Below, one piece after another: positions 49,974-58,885 of a stretch of 64,000 nucleotides of DNA; position 1 is the first letter of the stretch, and every line of letters begins with the position of its first letter. The DNA is from Micromonosporaceae bacterium KJ-029 (GTDB taxonomy: Bacteria > Actinomycetota > Actinomycetes > Mycobacteriales > Micromonosporaceae): NCBI GenBank assembly GCA_005402585.1, contig BIFP01000051.1, forward strand, positions 186,001 through 250,000. The letters are read 5' to 3'. A program made the position numbers and the translations under genes. Below the pieces are notes generated by a model, which was not told the DNA's origin, made no database searches, and saw only the letters and a list, made by a program, of their open reading frames with translations.

Positions 49974-52814
49974 GTGCTGGTTCTGGTGGCGGTCCATGCG
50001 CTGACAGCCGTGATCGCCCCGGCACTGGCGCGGCTCTGGGGGCGGCACGCTCTCTACCTGGTGGCACTGGCGCCCGGCGCGACGCTGGTGTGGGCTCTGA
50101 CACAGACCAGCGCGGTCCGCTCCGGCGAACCGGTGGTCGAGACGGTGCCCTGGGTGCCGCAGCTCGGGCTGGAACTCGCCCTGCGGATGGGGACGCTGTC
50201 CTGGCTGATGGTCGTCCTGGTCGGCGGCGTCGGCGCGCTGGTGCTGGCGTACAGCGCCCGCTACTTCCGCTCCGACGACGTCGGGCTGGGGCGGTTCGGC
50301 GCCGTGTTCGTCGCCTTCGCCGGGGCGATGCTCGGCCTGGTCGTCTCCGACGACCTGCTGCTGCTGTACGTGTTCTGGGAACTCACCACCGTCTTCTCCT
50401 ACCTGCTGATCGGCTACGACCCGGCCAAGCGCGCCAGCCGGCGGGCGGCGATGCAGGCGTTGCTGGTGACCACACTGGGCGGCCTGGCGATGCTCGCCGG
50501 GTTCGTCATGCTCGGCCAGCACGCCGGCACCTACCGCTGGTCCGGGATCGCCGAGAACCTGCCCGGCGGCGGGTACCTCGCGGTCGCGGTGCTGCTGATC
50601 CTGCTCGGCGCACTGAGCAAGTCGGCGATCTTCCCGTTCAGCTTCTGGCTGCCGGGGGCGATGGCGGCACCGACTCCGGTCAGCGCGTACCTGCACGCCG
50701 CCGCGATGGTGAAAGCCGGCGTGTTCCTGGTCGCCCTGATGGGGCCGGCCGTCGCCGGCACCGCGCCGTGGCGGCCGGTGCTGCTGGCCACCGGCCTGGT
50801 CACCATGTTCTTCGGCGGCTGGGCGGCGCTGCGCCAGGTCGACCTCAAGCTGCTGCTCGCGTACGGCACGGTCAGTCAGCTCGGCCTGCTGATGGTGATT
50901 CTCGGCGCCGGCACCCGGAACGCCGCGCTGGCCGGGGTGGCGATGGTGCTGGCGCACGCGCTGTTCAAGGCCACCCTCTTCCTCGTGGTCGGCATCGTCG
51001 ACCACGCCACCGGCACTCGCGACCTGCGGGAACTCAGCGGCCTCGGCCGTCGGGCACCGGCCCTGGCTCTGGTGGCCGGGCTCGCGGCGGCGTCGATGGC
51101 CGGCCTGCCGCCGATGGCCGGGTTCGTGGCGAAGGAGGCAGCGATCGACGCGCTCCTGCACCGCGGCGGCGCCGACCTGGTGGTGCTGGCCGGCGTGCTG
51201 CTCGGCTCGGTGCTGACCGTCGCCTACACGCTGCGGTTCCTGTGGGGCGCCTTCGCCGACAAGGTCGGCACGCCCGACACGCCTGACCCGCCCACCACCA
51301 CGGTCCGGACGGTGTCCTGGTCGTTCCTCGCGCCCGCGGCCGTGCTGGCGCTGGCCGGCACCGCGGTGGGTCTGCTCGCCCCGGCGGTGGACCGCCTGCT
51401 CACCCCGTACGCCGATCTCTACTCCTCGACCGAGCCCGGCTACCACCTGGCGTTGTGGCACGGGCTCACCCCGGCGCTGGGCCTGTCGGCGCTGGCCGTG
51501 GCCGGCGGTGCCGGTCTGTTCCACCTGCTGCGCCGCGAGCGCGTGCCGGTCACCCTGCGGCTGCCGTTCGACGGCGCCACCGTCTACAAGAAGTCCATCG
51601 GCGCCGTCGACCGCCTGGCGGTGGAGCTGACCGGTGCCACCCAGCGTGGTTCGCTGCCGTTCTACCTCGGCGTCATCCTGGTGGTACTGGTCGTCCTGCC
51701 GGGCGGCGCGCTGCTGGCCGGCAGCCCCTGGCCGCAGCGGTTCCACCTGTGGGACACGCCGTTGCAGGGGGTCGCCGCCGCCGTGGTCGTGGTCGCCGCC
51801 GTCACGGCCGCCCGCGCCCTGCGCCGGCTCACCGCGATGATCCTGGTCGGTGTCGCCGGCTACGGCATCGCGTTGATGTTCATCCTGCACGGCGCACCCG
51901 ACCTGGCGTTGACCCAGTTCCTGGTGGAGACCGTCACGATCGTCATGTTCGTGCTGGTGCTGCGCCGGCTGCCGACCAAGTTCTCGGAACGTCCGATCCG
52001 ATCCAGCCGCCGCGGCCGGATCGCCATCGGCGTCGCCGTCGGCGCGGTCACCGCCGGCATGGCGTACGTCGCGGCGGGCGCCCGCCAGGCCGTACCGATC
52101 TCCGTCGGCTTCCCCGACGAAGCCGTCTCGTACGGCGGCGGCAAGAACGTGGTCAACGTGACCCTGGTCGACATCCGGGCCTGGGACACCATGGGCGAGA
52201 TCGCCGTGCTGGTGGTGGCCGCCACCGGCGTGGCCAGCCTGATCTTCCGGCGGGCCCGCGACCTCGACCGGCGCGGCGACATCCCCGGTGGTGGGCGGGC
52301 CGACTCCACCCGACCACGCTGGCTGACCACCGGCGCCACCGCTCGCGCCCAGTCGGTCATCCTCCAGGTGGTCACCCGGCTGCTGTTCCACGCCATCGTG
52401 CTGTTCTCCATCTACCTGCTGTTCAGCGGGCACAACGCCCCCGGCGGCGGGTTCGCCGCCGGCCTGGTCGCCGGTCTCGCCCTGGCCGTGCGCTACCTGG
52501 CCGGCGGGCGTACCGAACTCAACGGCGCCGCACCGGTCGACGCCGGCGTGGTGCTCGGTGCCGGCCTGTTCGTGGCCGTCGGCACGGGCGTGGCCGCGAT
52601 GCTGCTCGGCGGGGAGTTCCTGCAGAGCGCCCTGCTCGACTTCCACCTGCCGCTGCTGGGGCACATCCACTTCGTCACGTCGGCCTTCTTCGACGTCGGT
52701 GTCTACCTGATCGTCGTCGGGCTGGTGCTGGACATCCTGCGCAGCCTCGGTGCCGAGATGGACCGCCAGCACGAGACCGAGGACGACGACGTTCGGGAAA
52801 AGGAGCTGGTGTGA
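49974..52814 (+). CDS. mrpA: Mrp antiporter subunit A fused to the MnhB domain
   Basis: A 946-residue, highly hydrophobic protein homologous to the NuoL-type subunit (residues 60-480, with Y-L-H-A-A-A-M-V-K-A-G and H-A-L-F-K-A lysines) plus the MbhD/MbhE-like part and a C-terminal MnhB domain (G-H-N-A-P-G-G-G-F-A-A-G near residue 823). No separate mrpB gene exists in the operon, so the fusion supplies it. The complex exchanges Na+ for protons and supports growth in salt or alkali. GTG at 49974 follows GAGGAGG; TAGGGT at about 49934 may be a -10. Confidence 0.92.
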   Translation: MLVLVAVHALTAVIAPALARLWGRHALYLVALAPGATLVWALTQTSAVRSGEPVVETVPWVPQLGLELALRMGTLSWLMVVLVGGVGALVLAYSARYFRSDDVGLGRFGAVFVAFAGAMLGLVVSDDLLLLYVFWELTTVFSYLLIGYDPAKRASRRAAMQALLVTTLGGLAMLAGFVMLGQHAGTYRWSGIAENLPGGGYLAVAVLLILLGALSKSAIFPFSFWLPGAMAAPTPVSAYLHAAAMVKAGVFLVALMGPAVAGTAPWRPVLLATGLVTMFFGGWAALRQVDLKLLLAYGTVSQLGLLMVILGAGTRNAALAGVAMVLAHALFKATLFLVVGIVDHATGTRDLRELSGLGRRAPALALVAGLAAASMAGLPPMAGFVAKEAAIDALLHRGGADLVVLAGVLLGSVLTVAYTLRFLWGAFADKVGTPDTPDPPTTTVRTVSWSFLAPAAVLALAGTAVGLLAPAVDRLLTPYADLYSSTEPGYHLALWHGLTPALGLSALAVAGGAGLFHLLRRERVPVTLRLPFDGATVYKKSIGAVDRLAVELTGATQRGSLPFYLGVILVVLVVLPGGALLAGSPWPQRFHLWDTPLQGVAAAVVVVAAVTAARALRRLTAMILVGVAGYGIALMFILHGAPDLALTQFLVETVTIVMFVLVLRRLPTKFSERPIRSSRRGRIAIGVAVGAVTAGMAYVAAGARQAVPISVGFPDEAVSYGGGKNVVNVTLVDIRAWDTMGEIAVLVVAATGVASLIFRRARDLDRRGDIPGGGRADSTRPRWLTTGATARAQSVILQVVTRLLFHAIVLFSIYLLFSGHNAPGGGFAAGLVAGLALAVRYLAGGRTELNGAAPVDAGVVLGAGLFVAVGTGVAAMLLGGEFLQSALLDFHLPLLGHIHFVTSAFFDVGVYLIVVGLVLDILRSLGAEMDRQHETEDDDVREKELV

Positions 52815-53272
52815 CTCCCAACCTCACCTACGTCATCGTGGTCGGCGTGCTCGTCGCCGCCGGTGTGACGCTGCTGCTGGAACGCAGCCTCACCCGGGTG
52901 CTGATGGGCGTCATCCTGCTCGGCAACGGCGCCAACCTGCTGCTGCTCACCGGCGGGCGGGCCGGTGGGGCGCCGATCGTCGGCAGTACCCCGCAGGAGG
53001 AGATGAGTGACCCGCTGCCGCAGGCGATGATCCTCACCGCCATCGTCATCACCCTCGGCATGACCGCCTTCCTGCTGGCCCTGGCCTACCGCAGCTGGCA
53101 CCTCAACGGGCACGACGAGGTGCAGGACGACGTCGAGGACCGTCGGATCATGGAGCTCGCGGAGCGCGACGAGGTCCCGGACGGCGCCGAAGACGATGAC
53201 GACGACGATGACACGCAAACCGACAACGAGCGGTCGCTGGCCGCCACGGCCGACGCGGGGAGGGCTGGATGA
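52811..53272 (+). CDS. mrpC: Mrp antiporter subunit C (NuoK-like)
   Basis: A 153-residue protein with three membrane helices, homologous to NuoK: G-V-T-L-L-L-E-R-S-L-T-R-V-L-M-G-V-I-L-L then D-P-L-P-Q-A-M-I-L-T-A-I-V-I, the typical family signature. A long acidic tail (G-A-E-D-D-D-D-D-D-D) of 50 residues is unusual and probably cytosolic. GTG overlaps the mrpA stop by 4 bp (GTGA). It is part of the proton/sodium path with MrpA and MrpD. Confidence 0.92.
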   Translation: MTPNLTYVIVVGVLVAAGVTLLLERSLTRVLMGVILLGNGANLLLLTGGRAGGAPIVGSTPQEEMSDPLPQAMILTAIVITLGMTAFLLALAYRSWHLNGHDEVQDDVEDRRIMELAERDEVPDGAEDDDDDDDTQTDNERSLAATADAGRAG

Positions 53273-54843
53273 CGTACCTCGTTCCGCTGCCGGTGGTGAT
53301 GCCGCTGCTCGGCGCGGCGTTGACACTGCTGCTGCTCGGCCGCCCGCGCGCCCAGCGATGGGTCAGCCTGACCGTGCTCACCGCCACCGTCGCGGTCGCC
53401 GCGGCGCTGTTGGTCCAGTCCAGCCTGAACGGCCCGCTCGTGGTGGAGGTCGGCGGCTGGGTGGCGCCGCTGGGCATCGTGCTGGTCGCCGACCAGCTCG
53501 CCGCGCTGATGCTGGTGGTCTCCGCCGCGGTCACCCTCTGCGTGCTGATCTACTCCATCGGGCAGGGCATGGCCGACGGCAACGAGGAGACTCCGCTGTC
53601 GGTCTACCACCCCACCTATCTGGTGCTGACCGCCGGCGTGTGCAACGCGTTCCTCTCCGGTGACCTGTTCAACCTCTACGTCGGCTTCGAGATCCTGCTG
53701 GTCGCCAGCTACGTGCTGCTGACCCTGGGCAGCACCGAGACCCGGATCCGGGCCGGCACCACGTACGTCGTGGTCAGCCTGCTCTCGTCGGTGATCTTCC
53801 TGGTCGCCATCGGTCTGGTGTACGCCTCCACCGGCACGCTCAACCTCGCCCAGCTCGTCGACCGGCTGGACGCCCTGCCGGACGACATCCGGCTGGTCCT
53901 GCAGGGCATGCTGCTGCTGGCCTTCGGCATCAAGGCGGCGGTCTTCCCGCTGTCGGCCTGGCTGCCGGACAGCTACCCGACCGCCCCCGCTCCGGTCACC
54001 GCCGTCTTCGCCGGCCTGCTCACCAAGGTCGGCGTGTACGCGATCATCCGTACCGAGACGCTGCTGTTCCCGGGCGGACGGACGGCCACCCTGCTGCTGG
54101 TGACGGCGGTGCTGACCATGGTGGTCGGCATCCTCGGCGCGGTCGCGCAGTCGGACATCAAGCGGTTGCTGTCGTTCACCCTGATCAGCCACATCGGCTA
54201 CATGCTCTTCGGCGTCGGGCTCACCACGGCCCTCGGGCTGTCCGCGGCGATCTTCTACGTGGTGCACCACATCACCATCCAGACCACCCTCTTCCTCGCC
54301 GCCGGCCTGGTCGAACGCAGGGGCGGCAGCACCGCCATGGACCGTCTCGGCGGCCTGGCAAGACTGTCGCCGCTGCTGGCCGTGCTGTTCTTCGTGCCCG
54401 CGCTGAACCTCGCCGGAATCCCGCCGTTCTCCGGGTTCCTCGGCAAGCTTGGCCTGGTCCAGGCGGGTATCGACGACGGCGGCGTGCTGGCCTGGATCCT
54501 TGTCGCCGGCGGGCTGCTCACCAGCCTGCTCACCCTGTACGCCATCGCCCGAGTGTGGAACCTCGCCTTCTGGCGGGCACCGCACCCGGACATGCCGGAC
54601 GGCGGCGGCTCGGCCCCGGCCCGTACCGATGGCTCGGCACAGCCGCAGCAGGTCGTCACCGTTGGGCAGACGGGAGCCGTCATGCCCGGGCTGATGATCG
54701 CGCCGACCGTGGCCCTGGTGGCGTTCGGGCTGGTGCTGACCCTGGTGGCCGGCCCGCTGTTCGATCTCAGTACCGACGCCGCCAACGACCTGCTGCGCCG
54801 GACGCCGTACGTGGAGGCCGTCTTCCCTGGGGGTACGCCGTGA
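53269..54843 (+). CDS. mrpD: Mrp antiporter subunit D (NuoN/M-like)
   Basis: A 524-residue antiporter-like subunit with about 14 membrane helices. Key residues of the proton path are kept: V-G-F-E-I-L-L near residue 141 (family Glu), K-A-A-V-F-P-L-S-A-W-L-P near 223, and L-L-T-K-V-G-V-Y-A-I. It overlaps mrpC by 4 bp (ATGA) and is needed for the Mrp complex. A hydrophilic stretch near residue 440-465 (D-M-P-D-G-G-G-S-A-P-A-R) is a variable loop. Confidence 0.93.
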   Translation: MTYLVPLPVVMPLLGAALTLLLLGRPRAQRWVSLTVLTATVAVAAALLVQSSLNGPLVVEVGGWVAPLGIVLVADQLAALMLVVSAAVTLCVLIYSIGQGMADGNEETPLSVYHPTYLVLTAGVCNAFLSGDLFNLYVGFEILLVASYVLLTLGSTETRIRAGTTYVVVSLLSSVIFLVAIGLVYASTGTLNLAQLVDRLDALPDDIRLVLQGMLLLAFGIKAAVFPLSAWLPDSYPTAPAPVTAVFAGLLTKVGVYAIIRTETLLFPGGRTATLLLVTAVLTMVVGILGAVAQSDIKRLLSFTLISHIGYMLFGVGLTTALGLSAAIFYVVHHITIQTTLFLAAGLVERRGGSTAMDRLGGLARLSPLLAVLFFVPALNLAGIPPFSGFLGKLGLVQAGIDDGGVLAWILVAGGLLTSLLTLYAIARVWNLAFWRAPHPDMPDGGGSAPARTDGSAQPQQVVTVGQTGAVMPGLMIAPTVALVAFGLVLTLVAGPLFDLSTDAANDLLRRTPYVEAVFPGGTP

Positions 54844-55469
54844 ACCCCGACTCGATGACCCCGGCACCGCCGGCCGACCCGCCGAACCCGCCACTGACCC
54901 GGGCGGCCCGGCGCCGCAACCGGATCGTCGCGGTGACCGCTCTGGTCACCATCTGGGTGCTGCTGTGGGGCACCTTCTCCTGGGCCAACGTGATCAGTGG
55001 GCTGGCGGTGGCCGCCGTGCTCCTCGCGGTCTTCCCGCTGCCTCCGGTGACGTTCGCGGGCCGGATCCACCCGCTGCCGCTGCTGCGCTTCGGGTGGAGG
55101 TTCCTGCGCGACCTCGTGGTCGCCTCCGCCCAGGTCGCCTGGCTGGCCCTACGGGTGGGGCACACCCCGAAGAGCGCCATCATCGCGGTACCGCTGCGGG
55201 TGAACACGGACCTCAACCTCACCCTCACCGCCGAGGCGTTGACCCTGGTGCCGGGCAGCCTGATCCTCGAGGTCGACCGCAAGACCGGCACCCTGTACAT
55301 CCACGTCATCGGCGTACGCAGCCTGGACGAGGTCGAACAGTTCCGGCGCGGCGTGCTGGAACTGGAGGCCCGGATCATCGCCGCCATCGGCTCCGACGAC
55401 GAACAACGCCGCGTCCGCGAGGGCGCCCACCCACCGCCACCGGCCGACCTGGAAGGGGCACCGACATGA
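54840..55469 (+). CDS. mrpE: Mrp antiporter subunit E
   Basis: A 209-residue MrpE with two or three membrane segments (W-V-L-L-W-G-T-F-S-W-A-N-V-I-S-G near residue 40) and the conserved cytosolic core S-A-I-I-A-V-P-L-R-V-N-T-D-L and L-T-L-V-P-G-S-L. The first 25 residues are Pro rich and not conserved. GTG overlaps the mrpD stop by 4 bp. It is an accessory subunit of the Na+/H+ antiporter. Confidence 0.9.
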   Translation: MNPDSMTPAPPADPPNPPLTRAARRRNRIVAVTALVTIWVLLWGTFSWANVISGLAVAAVLLAVFPLPPVTFAGRIHPLPLLRFGWRFLRDLVVASAQVAWLALRVGHTPKSAIIAVPLRVNTDLNLTLTAEALTLVPGSLILEVDRKTGTLYIHVIGVRSLDEVEQFRRGVLELEARIIAAIGSDDEQRRVREGAHPPPPADLEGAPT

Positions 55470-55729
55470 CCGCCGTCGCCGTGACCGTCACCGTGCTGCT
55501 CGCCGTGGCCGGCGGGCTCACCCTGACCCGTATCATCCGCGGCCCATCGATCCTGGACCGGGCCGTGGCCACCGACGTGCTGCTGGCCATCATCGTCGCC
55601 GCGATCGCCACCGAGGCCGCCTACAGCCGCGACGCCACCGCGCTGCCGGTGCTGGTCGTCCTCGCGGTCCTCGGGTTCATCGGGTCGGTCAGCGTCGCCC
55701 GCTTCGCCGCACGGAGAAACACGAAATGA
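55466..55729 (+). CDS. mrpF: Mrp antiporter subunit F
   Basis: An 87-residue protein with three membrane helices. I-I-R-G-P-S-I-L-D-R-A-V-A-T-D near residue 24 is the family signature, with conserved Asp residues thought to take part in ion movement. The ATG overlaps the mrpE stop (ATGA). Confidence 0.92.
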   Translation: MTAVAVTVTVLLAVAGGLTLTRIIRGPSILDRAVATDVLLAIIVAAIATEAAYSRDATALPVLVVLAVLGFIGSVSVARFAARRNTK

Positions 55730-56103
55730 CTCTGGATGCCGCGCTCGACATCGTCGCCTCCGTCTGCCTGATCACCGGCGCGCTGCTCAGCCTCGCCGCC
55801 GGGGTGGCCCTGGTGCGTTTCCCCGACCTGCTCACCCGGATGCACGCCGCGGCCAAGCCGCAGGTGCTCGGCCTGCTGCTGGTCCTGGTCGGCTGCGCGC
55901 TGCGGCTGCGTACCGGAGTGGACATCACCACGCTGGTGCTGGTCGGGGTGTTCCAACTCGCCACCGCCCCGGTGGCCGCGCACATGGTCGGTCGGGCCGC
56001 GTACCCGCACGACGACATCCGCGCTGACCTGCTGATCACCGACGAACTCGCCGCGCACCTCGACCGGATCGCCGGTGACCGGGAGGACGCGGCCCGAGCC
56101 TGA
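55726..56103 (+). CDS. mrpG: Mrp antiporter subunit G
   Basis: A 125-residue MrpG with three membrane helices; V-R-F-P-D-L-L-T-R-M-H-A-A-A-K near residues 30-44 is the family signature. Its ATG overlaps the mrpF stop (ATGA) and it ends the operon. The last 30 residues are an acidic soluble tail (H-D-D-I-R-A-D-L-L-I-T-D-E-L). A new promoter begins 18 bp after its stop. Confidence 0.92.
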   Translation: MTLDAALDIVASVCLITGALLSLAAGVALVRFPDLLTRMHAAAKPQVLGLLLVLVGCALRLRTGVDITTLVLVGVFQLATAPVAAHMVGRAAYPHDDIRADLLITDELAAHLDRIAGDREDAARA

Positions 56104-56121
56104 CCGCCGGCTCAATATCAA

Positions 56122-56150
56122 TTGCGGGCCCGGCGGGCTGTCCCTAGTCT
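56122..56150 (+). promoter_or_regulatory. Promoter of the rtcB leader (TTGCGG-17-TAGTCT)
   Basis: TTGCGG (56122-56127) and TAGTCT (56145-56150) are 17 bp apart, so transcription should start near 56157. The leader to the rtcB start at 56679 is then about 520 nt. Confidence 0.55.
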
Positions 56151-56194
56151 TCTCGGTATCGGATCGATCCGACGGGAGCCGGAGGGAGTACGCC

Positions 56195-56320
56195 GTGTCG
56201 AAACGTGACCGCAGCCAGGCCGAGTGGCTTCTGCCGTGTCCCGCTGCCGTGCACACCGGCACAGCGGCACACCGCTCAGGCCGCCCCCAACCGTCCCGGC
56301 GATCGGCCCGGCGCAGCTAA
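56195..56320 (+). CDS. Small ORF in the rtcB leader
   Basis: A 41-residue ORF (VSKRDRSQAEWLLPCPAAVH at its start, Arg-rich at its end) with a strong GGAGGGAG site 6 nt upstream and about 38 nt after the predicted transcription start. I do not recognise a family. The rest of the 575-bp gap between mrpG and rtcB holds no gene. The ORF may be a leader peptide or a fragment; codon use is ordinary for the genome. Confidence 0.4.
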   Translation: MSKRDRSQAEWLLPCPAAVHTGTAAHRSGRPQPSRRSARRS

Positions 56321-56414
56321 CCAGCGCGCCGCCCGATTCCGCCGAGGCCGTCCACCCACCCCGGGTCCGGGCGGCCCTCCCCACCCTCACCCGCCACCTT
56401 CTTCGGTGCGCGTT

Positions 56415-56487
56415 GATCATGCACTTCTTGTCGCCGCATAAGAGAGACCGGCAATAGGGCGGCGGAGGCGAGGCGGGTCCTGGCCGA
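56415..56487 (-). repeat. Inverted repeat copy A upstream of rtcB
   Basis: Read on the minus strand, this copy holds the 49 bp also found at 31694-31742, then GCGACAAGAAGTGCATGATC. It pairs with copy B (56557-56645): an 18-bp perfect inner stem AGAGAGACCGGCAATAGG (56441-56458) and an outer 20-bp stem at 18 of 20 positions (56415-56434 with 56626-56645). Confidence 0.75.
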
Positions 56488-56556
56488 GGATGGCAAGGCG
56501 GAGAAGGAGGCCATGCCGGTGTTGCATGGCCGACGACGACAACGCCGCCAGCCGAA

Positions 56557-56645
56557 GCGCCAGGACGCGCCGCAGCCCCGCCAGTCCTATTGCCGGTCTC
56601 TCTAAGGCGCAGAGGTGATGTGTCAGCGACCAGAAGTGCAAGATC
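56557..56645 (+). repeat. Inverted repeat copy B upstream of rtcB
   Basis: GCGCCAGGAC, CCTATTGCCGGTCTCTCT (56586-56603) and GCGACCAGAAGTGCAAGATC (56626-56645) mirror copy A. The copy ends 33 bp before the rtcB ATG. Together the copies can fold the rtcB leader into one long hairpin of about 230 nt, or they are the ends of a small mobile element. Confidence 0.75.
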
Positions 56646-56678
56646 GGCGGGCTCTGCACGGACTTCAGGAGTGACACC

Positions 56679-57878
56679 ATGGGTTTCAGCATGCTCGCGG
56701 GGACGCGGGCCCCGGTGCGGGTGTGGACCGACCCGTACAGTATCGAGCCGCAGGCAGCCCGGCAGCTGCGCAACATCGGCGCGCTGCCGTGGGTGCAGGG
56801 CGTCGCGGTGATGCCGGACGTGCACTTCGGCAAGGGCGCCACGGTCGGCTCAGTCATCGCGATGCGGCAGGCCGTCTCGCCGGCCGCCGTCGGCGTGGAC
56901 ATCGGTTGCGGCATGTCGGCGGTCCGCACGTCGCTGACCGCCGCCAACCTGCCGGACGACCTCGCGGGGCTGCGTCGGGCCATCGAGGACGCCATTCCGG
57001 TCGGCTTCGCACAGCGCGACGACCCGGTGGACCCGCGCCGGGTCCGGGGACTGGAGCAGCGCGGATGGGACGACTTCTGGCGGCGCTTCACCGATCTCGA
57101 CCGGCGGGTGGCGCAGCTGGAGACGCGCGCCCGGCGGCAGCTGGGCACGCTCGGCGGCGGTAACCACTTCATCGAGGTCTGCCTGGAGCAGGGCGGCGCG
57201 GAGGACGGCCGGGTCTGGCTGATGCTGCACTCCGGGTCGCGCAACATCGGCAAGGAACTGGCCGAGCGGCACATCGCGGTGGCCCGGCGGCTGCCACACA
57301 ACGCCGACCTGCCCGACCGGGACCTGGCGGTGTTCCTCACCGGTACGCCGGAGATGGACGCCTACCGCCGGGACCTGTGGTGGGCGCAGGAGTACGCGCG
57401 GCGGAACCGGGCGGTCATGCTCGCGGTGCTGATGAACCTGGTGCGGGACCGGTTCCCGCAGGTCGGCTACGACGAGCCGATCAGCTGCCACCACAACTAC
57501 GTGTCCGAGGAGCACTACGAGGGGGTGGACGTGTTGGTCACGCGTAAGGGAGCGATCCGGGCCGGCCTCGGTGACCTGGGGATCATTCCCGGGTCGATGG
57601 GTACCGGTTCGTACATCGTGCGCGGCACGGGCAACGAGTGGGGGTACTGCTCGGCCTCGCACGGGGCGGGGCGGCGGATGTCCCGGGCCCAGGCCAAGCG
57701 GACGTTCAGCACCGACGACCTGGCGGTGCAGACGTCCGGAGTGGAGTGCCGTAAGGACGCCGGGGTGGTCGACGAGATCCCCGGCGCGTACAAGGACATC
57801 AACGAGGTGATGGCGCAGCAGGAGGACCTGGTCGAGGTGGTCGCGCACCTCAAGCAGGTGGTCTGCGTGAAGGGCTGA
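56679..57878 (+). CDS. rtcB: RNA ligase RtcB
   Basis: A 399-residue RtcB, which joins 2',3'-cyclic phosphate or 3'-phosphate RNA ends to 5'-OH ends using GTP and Mn2+. All active-site parts are visible: D-I-G-C-G-M near residue 75 (metal Cys), L-G-G-G-N-H-F-I-E near 162, G-S-R-N-I-G-K, C-H-H-N-Y-V, G-S-M-G-T-G-S-Y and the guanylylated His in S-H-G-A-G-R near residue 328. It is the shorter actinobacterial form. No archease, RtcA or RtcR is nearby. The leader carries a long inverted-repeat structure, a candidate substrate or control element. Confidence 0.93.
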   Translation: MGFSMLAGTRAPVRVWTDPYSIEPQAARQLRNIGALPWVQGVAVMPDVHFGKGATVGSVIAMRQAVSPAAVGVDIGCGMSAVRTSLTAANLPDDLAGLRRAIEDAIPVGFAQRDDPVDPRRVRGLEQRGWDDFWRRFTDLDRRVAQLETRARRQLGTLGGGNHFIEVCLEQGGAEDGRVWLMLHSGSRNIGKELAERHIAVARRLPHNADLPDRDLAVFLTGTPEMDAYRRDLWWAQEYARRNRAVMLAVLMNLVRDRFPQVGYDEPISCHHNYVSEEHYEGVDVLVTRKGAIRAGLGDLGIIPGSMGTGSYIVRGTGNEWGYCSASHGAGRRMSRAQAKRTFSTDDLAVQTSGVECRKDAGVVDEIPGAYKDINEVMAQQEDLVEVVAHLKQVVCVKG

Positions 57879-57923
57879 GGTACGACCGGTGCCCGTCGAG
57901 GGGGCGGGCGCCGGCCGTACGCC

Positions 57924-58820
57924 TCAGCCGTACGGGTTGAACGGGATGCCGGCGGGCTTGGAGACGTTGAGCAGGTACTCGAACGACCCGTCTTTGATCT
58001 TGATGGTCGCGGCGCCGAAGTTGGCCTCCATCAGCCGGGTGCGCAGCTCGATGCTGGGCCAGCCGTTCCAGTCGACGACGGGCGGGTAGTGCCAGGTGTG
58101 GTAGTGGTTCTCCGGCGGCTCGTCGTTGTTGTTGGCGAGCCGGAAGAAGTGGGTCGAGGCGCCGTCCTTGTGGTAGACGACCTTGGGGTGGGTGCCGTCG
58201 AAACGCACCTGTGAGCGCGGGTAGGTCCGCTGGCTGCTGTGCTGCGTGGTGGTCACGTACTCGACCTGGTTGGCCGCCTGGTTGACCCAGGAGATGACGT
58301 GTTCCCAGTCGTGCCGGTGGCCGCCGAGGCCGCTGCCGTGCACGGCCTGATCCTTCTCGAAGTAGCTGGCGTAGACGATCGCGCACCAGCCGTTGTTGCA
58401 CTTCGATCGGGCGTACGCCTGCGACTGGTCCAGATCGGACCGGTCCCGGCAGTTGCCGTTGATGGCCCCGGTGGTCTTCAGCCCGCCGTTGATCGTGCCG
58501 TCCGGACTGATGGCCGAGACGGCGTAGCAGCCATCGGTGTCGTAGTCGTAGGCGGGGGAGAACGACGACTCGTAGCCGCCGGCGTTGTGCGGCAGGTTGG
58601 GCAGCGAATCCGCGAACGCCGGTGCTGCGGGGACCATGATCCCGAGCGCGACCAGCCCTGCCACCATCCGGCCCAGGGGACGACGCTGACGCCGGATCAG
58701 CGTGCCGGCGGGCCGGACCGTGGGGAGCCGCGGCGCCGGCAGTGACGGCGATGGCAGGTGCTCGGTTTCTCGCCTACCGGGGATCGACGCGGCCTGCCGG
58801 GCTCGCTCAAATTGACGCAT
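57924..58820 (-). CDS. NPP1-like secreted protein (necrosis-inducing family)
   Basis: A 298-residue secreted protein. The NPP1 heptapeptide region G-H-R-H-D-W-E-H near residues 172-179 is intact, along with Y-D-Y-D-T-D-G-C and Y-H-K-D-G near residue 220. Such proteins bind sphingolipids of plants, but actinomycete members act outside plant settings and their role is unknown. The start at 58820 gives a long N-region before the signal helix (M-V-A-G-L-V-A-L-G-I-M-V); a shorter start is possible. A TATAGA box lies just upstream, so the message may be leaderless. Confidence 0.85.
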   Translation of the reverse strand: MRQFERARQAASIPGRRETEHLPSPSLPAPRLPTVRPAGTLIRRQRRPLGRMVAGLVALGIMVPAAPAFADSLPNLPHNAGGYESSFSPAYDYDTDGCYAVSAISPDGTINGGLKTTGAINGNCRDRSDLDQSQAYARSKCNNGWCAIVYASYFEKDQAVHGSGLGGHRHDWEHVISWVNQAANQVEYVTTTQHSSQRTYPRSQVRFDGTHPKVVYHKDGASTHFFRLANNNDEPPENHYHTWHYPPVVDWNGWPSIELRTRLMEANFGAATIKIKDGSFEYLLNVSKPAGIPFNPYG

Positions 58821-58885
58821 GGCTATCTATATCTCACGTGTTCGGCTCGGGGTCAACGCCGGACGCGAGAGACGCCCATAACGCA

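Noticed and set aside
49926..52772. 948-codon minus-strand open frame opposite mrpA
   Set aside because: Gln/Arg/Gly-rich antisense shadow created by GC bias; mrpA on the plus strand is fully conserved.
56317..57340. Minus-strand open frames over the rtcB leader and 5' part of rtcB
   Set aside because: They are antisense to conserved rtcB and to the inverted-repeat leader. Similar short peptides in the two repeat copies follow from the repeat itself.
57924..58820. Plant-virulence role for the NPP1-like protein
   Set aside because: The family motif is present, but nothing in the sequence shows a plant-associated lifestyle.
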